Shown: one piece after another, positions 57,077 to 64,000 of the stretch
Position numbering within the stretch: the first letter of the stretch is position 1
How the letters are laid out: each line of letters starts with the position of its first letter
Origin: Takakia lepidozioides
Lineage: Eukaryota; Streptophyta; Takakiopsida; Takakiales; Takakiaceae
DNA length: 64,000 bases
Direction: 5' to 3'
NCBI GenBank assembly: GCA_030704615.1
Contig: CM060732.1
Location: 51,813,053 to 51,877,052 of the forward strand
Position numbers and translations under genes: made by a program
Notes under the pieces: generated by a model
Told to the model about the DNA's origin: nothing
The model's input: the letters and a program-made list of their open reading frames with translations, nothing else
Database searches by the model: none

Positions 57077-60000
57077 ATGCCAGCTGCTGGTACTCAAAGA
57101 CCTGGTTTGTCATCAAACGCATCTGCAGACCCACCAATGGATTGTCTGCATTTCATTCATCGTCTCCCTTCCATGACGAGAGGAGGAGAAATTTCGAGTC
57201 TTTCAAGAAATCTCGATAGCCATAACTTAGCCATGCTTCACCCAGGCCATGGTCTGTCTCTGTACCACGGATCCCCTACACTTCAAGCACCCAATATCTT
57301 GCATTTCCATCACACAGACCAGCTCAATGAGATTACCCAGTGTCCAATTTCTATTGCAAACAGCAGGCACAATTCTTCCATCCAAGTTCGGAGATGTCTT
57401 GGCAGAAATTGGGGCAAGGATGCACCTCTGGGTTTTCAGGCAGGCCGCAGCAGAGAGTACAGGGCTCCCGTGTCAACTGCAGCTGTGAAGCAAGAGGAGC
57501 CTCTATTGCTTCGTGTGGCCGTCTCGGGCGTCACTAAAATTCTCGGTGTGCTGAATTTTGGCAGGTGAGGAGGATGCAAGTTGGGCAGTAAAAGGGACAA
57601 TCAATGTAAATTGTAACGACTGTAATCTGCCATTACACTGGACAGTTCGGATTTGACAGGGGATGAGAGACAGTACGAGACCAGTAAGCGTCTAAAAAAC
57701 ACGCTTACAAAGTTTGCATTTTTGTACATACATCTGTGCACCTTTGACTGATTGATTGAGTGGTTGCTTCATTACACGAGATTGCAGCTCAAAAAGTTCC
57801 ACTATGCAGCTTGAAGAACCGACAACTGAAATTAAAACTGTGGTGGACGCTCTTCGCGAAGACTACCAGCGGGCTTATTTCCTGACAGGTGGGCATTGTC
57901 ACTCCATTTTCTTGTTGTGGGGGGAAGGTAAGATTTTCTTATTCCTATTTCATCATGTATTGGAAGTTTTTTGTGCGACTACTTTCTCGCTGTGTCACCA
58001 CCATGATTATTTCAGATTGGTTGACCCCCCAGGATGAGTGGCATATCTAGCACAAACGTCACAAACGCCAATGTATCATGGCAGAGAACATTCTTGCACT
58101 ACAAGGCAACTCTATCCTGGGATGGCCCTTAGGCATGACAGACAGGCTCCATGACAATGGGCGTTCTCTTAAAAGGCCATTCCATGCTAATTATTGCGGG
58201 CAACCAAGGATTGCCCTTTGTGCAGGTGTTTCAGTTAGCAGAATGGCTTCAAGGTTTAGGTCAGCCTCAGACAATGAATGTACTCTGGATAATGCAGTAC
58301 TCTGTGAGTATGCAGGAGACTTCACAACAGCTTTATATGCTAAGGATTGCTTATTTGCTGACCCCACCATTGAGTTTACAGGTAAGCCCACCTGGTTTTT
58401 CCAAGACCCCTCGTTATTTCTTCATCATTCTTCAAATCCAATGGAGATTACTGCACACTTGCCTTAGAGGACCTAGGTCGTTACTATGACCATCAAGGAT
58501 TGTGACTGGAGGCATATCTCCTATTTGCTGTCTCTATTGAAGGTTGATCTGGAGGTTGTTTCCACGAAGGCCAAGCTGGCTTTCGGCGAAACAGGGGCTG
58601 TGTGGATCATATCTTCACTCTAAACCAGATTATCCAGGGAAGGAAAATAGAAGGGAAACCCACTTATGGTTTTTTCCTGGATGTCAAAAAGGCTTATGAC
58701 ACAGTGTGGAGAGATGGCCTATGGTTCCGCCTCTGGTCTTGTGGGATCAAGGAAAGATGTGGAGAGTTGTCCACAACTTGTATGCTCACACCAAAAGCTG
58801 TGGTCACTGTTAACGGACAGAAGTCCAACTTCTTTGACATAGACCAAGGTGTAGCTCAAGGATGTACTCTCTCCCCTCTGCTCTTCAATGTTTTTATCAA
58901 TCAACTCCTCGAGGATGTGGAAAGTGAGGGATTTGGGTTAAGGGTGGGTGATACCACCATACCAGTCCTTATGTTTGCGGATGACTTCGCAGGCATAGGG
59001 GAGACTCCAACCAATCTCCAGGAGTTGATTGATTGCGCGAAGAGATACTTTGATCTTTGGGGGCTAGAGGCTAATGTCAGCAAATGTGCAGTGGTAGCAT
59101 TCAACGACAGAGGAGAGGGAGGAAGTGATCTTAAGTGGCAGTGGGGTAGCCAAGAGATCCCGGTCCTCCCTTCCTACACTTACCTGGGCGTTGAATTTTC
59201 CTCCAATTGTAATTGGGATGCACATATCCGGAAAGTTGTTCAAACTGGCAAGGGCAAAGCTCTGGGGCTCACTAAATTTTTCCACTAAAGAGGGGTCAAC
59301 TCTGAGGTTAAGAAAACCATGCTTTGCCGCATTATTAGACCTGCCTTGGAGTACGGATCTGCTATATGGGTTGATAACTCCAACCAGGCTAAGTCTCTAG
59401 AATCCATTCAAGTGGGGGTGCTTAAGGAGTGTATGTCAGCATGCTCCAAAAACAGCCAATGTGGCTGTTCGGGGGGTGAGTTTGGCATTCCGTCCTTAAG
59501 CTCCCGACGAGATGAATTCAAGGTCAGATGGTGGGGTCAGCTGCAACATATGCCCAACACCAGATATCCTAAGTTAATTGACTCTATATCTTGGAAACAG
59601 GACCGCCCTGTCAAACAGGCTGAGTCCTGGCAGAAGAGAGTAGAAGAGATTCTCAAGGTCCTGGACCTGGATCCGCAAGTCTTGACCCTGCTGGATAAAT
59701 CTGATTAGAGGCTGTAGTGTCCGATGCCATGTCTGTTGCCATGAGATTGTCTGATGAAAATGAAGTTAGGCAGAAAACCTCCCTGAACTTGTTTCCAGTC
59801 AGTGACATGGGGGAGGACATCTTGGATGACCTCAAGGGTCTACCCACTCTCGGCACTAGACTGAAATTTAAACTCAGGGCAGGAAGCCTACCTTTGAACA
59901 GCAAACAGAAGCAGAGAGGAAAGGGAGAGTGCAATTGCCCATGTGTGGGCAATCTGAAGACAGTATTCATTTTCTGATACACTGTCCGGGGTTCTCTCAC

Positions 60001-61436
60001 CAAAGAGACGCTCTCTTCAACTCTATCAAGGGAATTGTGCCTGTACCCCTGTTTACCAACTTTGAAAGTCTCGAGGCTGAGCCAAAAGCCCAGGCCCTCC
60101 TGAGGCCTAGTTTATGGCAAATCACACACAGCAGATTGATGCTTGTGTGAAGGGATTTCTAGAGGATATCTGGAAAACCCGGATTAATTCTTTATATGAA
60201 GGTAAGTCTTACTACCAACGTCAGCCCCCGACAGAGATAGGTTCTGTCCCTTTTGTTCCCGCTCAAACTGGGCGCGGGGTCAATGGCCACAAGGCTACGG
60301 CAAACAACGTCTTATGAGTACAATCTATTGAAGGCACCAGATATAATTCTCTTTGGTCAGAGTTCTCACATAAACAAGCACAAAGAAAGGGCATCCTTCC
60401 ACTCTTGGCTAATGCATTTACAGGGTTGTGAGTGGCAGGGAGGGATAAGTACCAACGCAATTTGATGCTGTTGGTGCCCTTCTTTGAGGATCCATCACTA
60501 ACTCTGTTCAGCATTGAAGAGGTCTGTTCTGCCTTTTGACATATGCTAGTTTATTTCTCTCCCTGCAAGGTTCTTTATACCAGGCACCAGATAATGTGGT
60601 AGGAAGTGACATATAGAGATCTTGCATGGTAATGCAGGTTGTTGAAGATGGCACAAGGCTGATCAAAGCTCGCTGGAATCTCAGGTATTACGCACTGGGC
60701 TCAAAGTTACTTTACTCTCTGTTCATATCAATCACAGGGGTGTACTTCTGATCCACCTTTTCAGATTATTGTTATGAAGAATACGGGTGCAATCTGTCAG
60801 TTTGTTCTTTGACGCATAATGATATTGGTAATGCAATTGACTCTGGTGTGTGAACAGAACCTATCTACGGCTGCCATGGAAGCCTCTGATTGCATTGGAT
60901 GGTTCTACAGTGTACAATGTGAATGCTGACTCCAAAGTGAGTGTCTGAAAAATTTCTGTGTCTGCATTCTAATTATGCTGGATAGTAAGTGCTCCTTCCT
61001 CTTCATGGTAAATGGGAGCTGCATATATTCTCCTTGTTTGGGAAGTCTTGTCATGATGCAACATAGCATGAAGAAGAGAGATCTCAAAGACAGTTCACTT
61101 CCACAGGTATTAGATATGAAACTGGTTTTCGACAATATCCATTTGTCATGTCTGTTACAACGATCTGCCATACTAAGTAGTCTAGCATGAACCAGCTCTT
61201 TCTAAAGCCATTACAGAAAGGGGACCAAAGAGTTGTAAAGGCTTTACGTAGTCCTGCAGCATGAAGATGTGAGGCTCAAAAAAGAAACCTGTAGATCATT
61301 AAACTTGCTTATGGGGAGATTCAATGTTACCTTGCATTACCTTGAATATTGGCAGATTGTGAAGCACGTGGAGAGCTGGAGCATAACAGGTGGGCAAGCA
61401 ATCCGTCAGATATTGTTTCTTCTCGTTAATATATGA
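57077..61436 (+). CDS. Plastid DUF2358-family protein
   Basis: Seven exons: 57077-57564, 57788-57888, 58316-58381, 60439-60521, 60638-60684, 60858-60936, 61356-61436. GT-AG borders and phases agree, giving 314 residues. The N-terminal part is Ser/Arg-rich, as for a transit peptide. The DUF2358 core reads VVDALREDYQRAYFLTGDFT, ALYAKDCLFADPTIEFTG, YQRNLMLLVPFFEDPSLTLF, LIKARWNLRTYLRLPWKPLI, then VESWSITGGQAIRQIL. This is a NTF2/SnoaL-like fold family found in chloroplasts, of unknown role. Intron 3 (2.06 kb) contains a LINE. The last residues (FLLVNI) and the TGA coincide with the start of dispersed repeat R, which seems to have replaced the native C-terminus. The start could instead be the Met codon at 57137. 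Confidence 0.88.
58551..60326 (+). mobile_element. 5'-truncated LINE (reverse transcriptase)
   Basis: This holds the remains of a non-LTR retrotransposon in sense orientation within intron 3 of the DUF2358 gene. The RT domain begins at FHEGQAGFRRNRGCVDHIF, with catalytic motifs FLDVKKAYDTVWRDGL, QGVAQGCTLSPLLF and LMFADDF. Then come the thumb region (YTYLGVEFSSNCNWDAHI), frameshifts near 59290, 59710 and 59930, and a CCHC knuckle (CPMCGQSEDSIHFLIHC). The sequence ends in the tail CAATGGCCACAAGGCTACGG ... CTTATGAGTACAATCT. It lacks the endonuclease and ORF1, consistent with 5' truncation on insertion. Not functional. Confidence 0.9.
60261..60326 (+). repeat. LINE-tail repeat, copy D (parent context)
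   Basis: This is the 3' end of the LINE following its last coding frame. It is the longest match to copies A, B and C and links these short repeats to this LINE family. Confidence 0.85.
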
Positions 61437-61690
61437 AGCAAGGTAGTTTTTTCTGTTTGTGTTGTTTTGCTTTGTAGCGTTGAGATGTCGCAAACCGCGG
61501 GCCCAGCCCTTGTGCTTGGTACCGTCGGAAAGCCCTCGATGAGGAGGTGTTCACCGACTTGGTCTAATAATTTTTGGACCTGCCATGTGGGAGATATGGA
61601 ATTTCAAGTACTTTTTTGTCTCTGGAAATTCATGAAAAATAGCAAAGTGGGCTTTCCTGGAACAACGATTGGATATATCACTACTCAACA
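61427..61690 (+). repeat. Dispersed repeat R, copy 4
   Basis: Begins TAATATATGAAGCAAGG at the very end of the DUF2358 coding sequence and matches copy 1 (55857-56095) through GTACCGTCGGAAAGCC, CACCGACTTGGTCTAATAAT and AAAATAGCAAAGTGGGCTTT. A third start motif (CAATATATGAAACGAGG) is at 61852. Confidence 0.9.
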
Positions 61691-61850
61691 AATTCATGGA
61701 AAAAATAAATTGGTGTTTTCTGGAATATAAAATCACTGTATAATATGTGCTCAACGACACATTATGAATGTACGAACTATGGAGTCCAAGAACTGAGGTA
61801 AGTGCCCCAAAAGAAATAAGATCTACCCGAGAATTCCATAGAAACACATC

Positions 61851-61965
61851 AATATATGAAACGAGGTACAAAAACAAGTGTTTTCTTCAATTCTTCACAC
61901 ATGGGCCTTGACATGGAGACGCACTTGGATACATAGGGGATTGCACTTGGACTTAGATATGTAGA
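61851..61965 (+). repeat. Dispersed repeat R, partial copy 5
   Basis: Starts CAATATATGAAACGAGGTA and ends GGGATTGCACTTGGACTTAG, the same ending as seen at about 56923-56942 beside copy 3. Confidence 0.7.
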
Positions 61966-61977
61966 GCAGTTTCATTC

Positions 61978-62290
61978 GGGCCCTGATTCTAGAGTGGTCG
62001 AGGAATTACTGCGGCCCATGAATCGGGGCCCTGATTCTAGAGTGGTCGAGGAATTACTGCGGCCCATGAATCGCTGCGTAGGGAGGCCACGTGTATTAAG
62101 GAATGAGATGAGGGGGTCCAAAAAAAAGAAGGGAGGAATTGGTCAAATTTAGAATAGGGAGTCTTGTAAGGTTGACATGTGTCAAGGGCCTTCTAGAAGG
62201 GTCCCACCGCCTTGGGGGGCTATATAAGGGAGGCCCTCCCCTCTTACTACCTACTAAATTAATAAATAGTGGGCTCTACAAAGGCGGGGC
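61978..62290 (+). mobile_element. Possible compact LTR or promoter-bearing repeat
   Basis: A perfect 48-bp tandem duplication (GGCCCTGATTCTAGAGTGG ... GCGGCCCATGAATC at 61979 and 62027) is followed by TATATAAGG at 62221 and AATAAA at 62261. A TATA box and a polyadenylation signal only 40 bases apart resemble a small LTR. No partner LTR or primer site was found. Confidence 0.45.
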
Positions 62291-62439
62291 CCCCAAAAAA
62301 AAACAGCAAACATGAATCAATTAATTACTAGAAAACTGACTATGTTACTAAGGCAATGATGTGTGCTCATTATTTAGACAAATTGTCAACCACGACGGCT
62401 GGTGGCAAAACTGGTTTTTATCCATTTTTCAACTGAGCC

Positions 62440-62590
62440 TTGAGGGGAATAATATACCCCATCTGTGAGTCATACAACGTCAGAGCCCCAACCTGACAAA
62501 CAAATGACAGGGGTTTGATTTGAACCCCAACGCCACAGCCCAATGCACAGGTGTCTTACCATGGGGCTACAGTCCTGTTGTGTAATAATC
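62440..62590 (-). mobile_element. tRNA-derived SINE-like sequence
   Basis: On the minus strand, a box A-like TGTAGCCCCATGGTAAG is followed about 40 bases later by a box B-like GGGGTTCAAATCAAACCCC, the spacing and form of a tRNA-derived RNA polymerase III promoter. The sequence runs on beyond the tRNA-like part. Target duplications were not found. Confidence 0.55.
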
Positions 62591-62732
62591 TTCTCATTTC
62601 TATTTACCCAAGTTACCGGAAGGTAAGCAAAACTATTCTTATATTTATCCGCAAGTGATTACGCACATGCACAAATCCTCAACCATTAGGTTGTGCTTGA
62701 ACCTTGTTTCAGCTATAGAATCAAATTAACAT

Positions 62733-62846
62733 TCACACCATCCAATAGGGGGTGGCCCACCCCCGAAAGGGGGCAGTAGCCGTAAGGCGAAGTGGCTCTT
62801 AGTTACGCCGGTTTCGGCCGGAGTCTTCTCTCTCACACCATCCAAT
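62733..62846 (+). mobile_element. 86-bp hairpin-rich insertion with 14-bp direct repeats
   Basis: TCACACCATCCAAT occurs at 62733-62746 and, exactly 100 bases on, at 62833-62846. The 86 bases between fold on inspection into GGGGGTG/CACCCCC or CCCCC-GAAA-GGGGG, GCC-GTAA-GGC and GCCG-GTTT-CGGC hairpins. A partial second copy is at 13743-13786. No coding capacity. Confidence 0.85.
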
Positions 62847-63237
62847 TTTCACTCAGAATATGCGAAGAATTTACTCTCAATCTACTTTAAAATTCCATAC
62901 ATCCACTTGGAAATTATGTTGATGAATCCCCCACTAGAGTCATGTCAATCAAGATCGAGGATTGTAGATCAAATCTGTTGGTGGATTTTTCTCTTCCTAT
63001 CAGTATCACGACTTGTTCAGTTTACAAGGTACTTGGGAGGAGCAGCATGCCACACAAGAGGTCCTTTGGGTTGACGGTTGGTTGACTCCTCCTTGGGTGA
63101 AAGAAAAGCTAAGTTAGCCGCTTTCATGACACAAGGTCAAGGACAATGGGGTGAGGGCATCTTCTTCTTCAAACACATTTCGGCCTGTTTTGTCCTCTTA
63201 TCATAATGGCTGTATATTTTATGTCGATTTCTGCTAG

Positions 63238-63559
63238 TTAGCTCATCGGTTGATGTATGGTGGTTTGGATTGATTTGGACATGTTACTTTCCAATGTGGC
63301 AACAGGCGAATATCCTACAGCAGGAAACAAAGACGAGAGAAGCATTGGAAGGAATTTTTTCATCCCAGTCAATGGTGGAACAATTGAGGCAAGAAGGTGA
63401 ATGCCTGTTAGATTACAGAGGGAAGCAGACAACAAGATGCATCGCAGAGTTTTCTTGGAAATTGCCATCCTCTCTCTCCCCAGCACGTGTAAAGTCTTGG
63501 GAACTAGTATCTGATAAGTAGGGTGAGGATGTTTGCTTGAAAGAATTAGGCTGTCTTTG
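63238..63559. other. No gene supported
   Basis: A short plus-strand frame (63270-63521) of plausible composition (EGECLLDYRGKQTTRC) has no recognised domain. It may belong to the decayed PPR sequence that follows. Confidence 0.3.
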
Positions 63560-63920
63560 TCAGCTGCTAGCAGCAAGGAAGGGGTGAAGCCCAACCGGGT
63601 CCAGTTTGCGAGCCTGGCAGTTCTGTAGAAGGGCAAAGAGGTCCAGGTGACATCATCAAGGCTGGAATTGTACCAGATGTCATTCTGAACCTCGCAGACA
63701 TGTATGCCAAAGTGGGGAGCATTGCAGATGCAAAGGTAGTGTTCGACAATACGGCTGAACGAAATGTGGGTGTCCTGGAGTGCTATGATTGCAGTGGGAT
63801 GGAGGCTTTGGAGACCGATGAGCAAATGATGCGGGAAGGAGTGAAGCCCAACTGGGTCACGTTTGTTTGTGTTTGCAATGCAAGAGGGAATGTGTACTTA
63901 TCTCTGTGTTGGGCCTCCAC
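63560..63920 (+). pseudogene. PPR protein relic (PLS-type)
   Basis: Fragments in different frames read GVKPNRVQFASLAVL, then GIVPDVILNLADMYAKVGSI, ADAKVVFDNTAERNV and MMREGVKPNWVTFVCVCN. These are the consensus of plant pentatricopeptide repeats of the P, L and S types that bind organelle RNA. A stop in the first unit and frame changes between units show decay. The rest of the gene is absent or off the right edge. Confidence 0.8.
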
Positions 63921-64000
63921 AAAACACACATTCTTTTTGCAACACAGTAGGCTCCTTAACCCAAAAATCCCTGAGTGAGGTAGAGGGATAGTCGAAAGTT

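Noticed and set aside
58078-58467. MAENILALQG frame taken as a separate gene
   Set aside because: Only its end (58316-58381) is meaningful, as exon 3 of the DUF2358 gene; the rest is intron.
1-64000. CRISPR array, prokaryotic operons or a bacterial defence system
   Set aside because: All supported genes are spliced plant nuclear genes or eukaryotic transposons; the repeats found are minisatellites or dispersed elements without regular unique spacers.

Overview
The window looks like nuclear DNA of a land plant. Genes have spliced exons with GT-AG introns and plastid transit peptides. Mobile elements are of plant types: a Ty3/gypsy element, a copia element whose primer-binding site matches plant initiator tRNA-Met, LINE, SINE and MITE relics, a PPR relic and a decayed plant P450. 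The mix of long repeat-rich stretches, an intact fatty acid 2-hydroxylase with a fused cytochrome b5 domain (absent from Arabidopsis FAH1/2) and the look of the TE families suggests a non-flowering plant, perhaps a fern or lycophyte. That placement is inference.

Layout. 1-9.3 kb is a retrotransposon graveyard: a minus-strand gypsy element running off the left edge, a truncated copia element, two GGCTGTGAC-type minisatellite arrays and a gag-like fragment. 9.9-13.8 kb holds an unrecognised, probably decaying coding locus with a C2H2-like finger. 16.8-17.8 kb is the fatty acid 2-hydroxylase gene. 18.6-21.3 kb holds the outline of an unidentified, possibly organelle-targeted gene. 22.7 kb has a 5S rRNA-derived sequence. 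24.1-25.0 kb is a two-exon single-membrane-span protein gene. 26.9-29.1 kb is a P450 pseudogene carrying a MITE, followed by an 8-bp-TSD inverted-repeat element. 31.0-37.6 kb is an 11-exon WW-domain (FNBP4-like) gene on the minus strand. 38.4-38.9 kb is the broken 5' part of a bHLH gene. 40.3-42.3 kb is a 5-exon GDSL esterase gene. 43.7-46.1 kb is an 8-exon thylakoid-lumen FKBP gene. 47.2-53.1 kb is an 8-exon MFP1-like coiled-coil gene. 54.3-55.6 kb is an intronless DUF6817/TPR-like gene. 57.1-61.4 kb is a 7-exon plastid DUF2358 gene with a LINE in its third intron. 61.4-64 kb is repeats, an LTR-like piece, a SINE, a tiny hairpin-rich insertion and a PPR relic.

The genes do not form an operon-like unit. 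The common themes are plastid proteins (FKBP16-1-like, MFP1-like, DUF2358) and lipid chemistry (FAH, GDSL). For the spliced genes I derived exon borders by hand; every intron is GT-AG and phases agree through to the stop codon, which is the main support for the models. The most unusual items are an 86-bp hairpin-rich insertion with perfect 14-bp direct repeats, a dispersed family sharing the LINE 3' tail, a repeat whose copy appears to supply the stop codon of the DUF2358 gene, and a 57-nt exitron-like segment in the MFP1-like gene.
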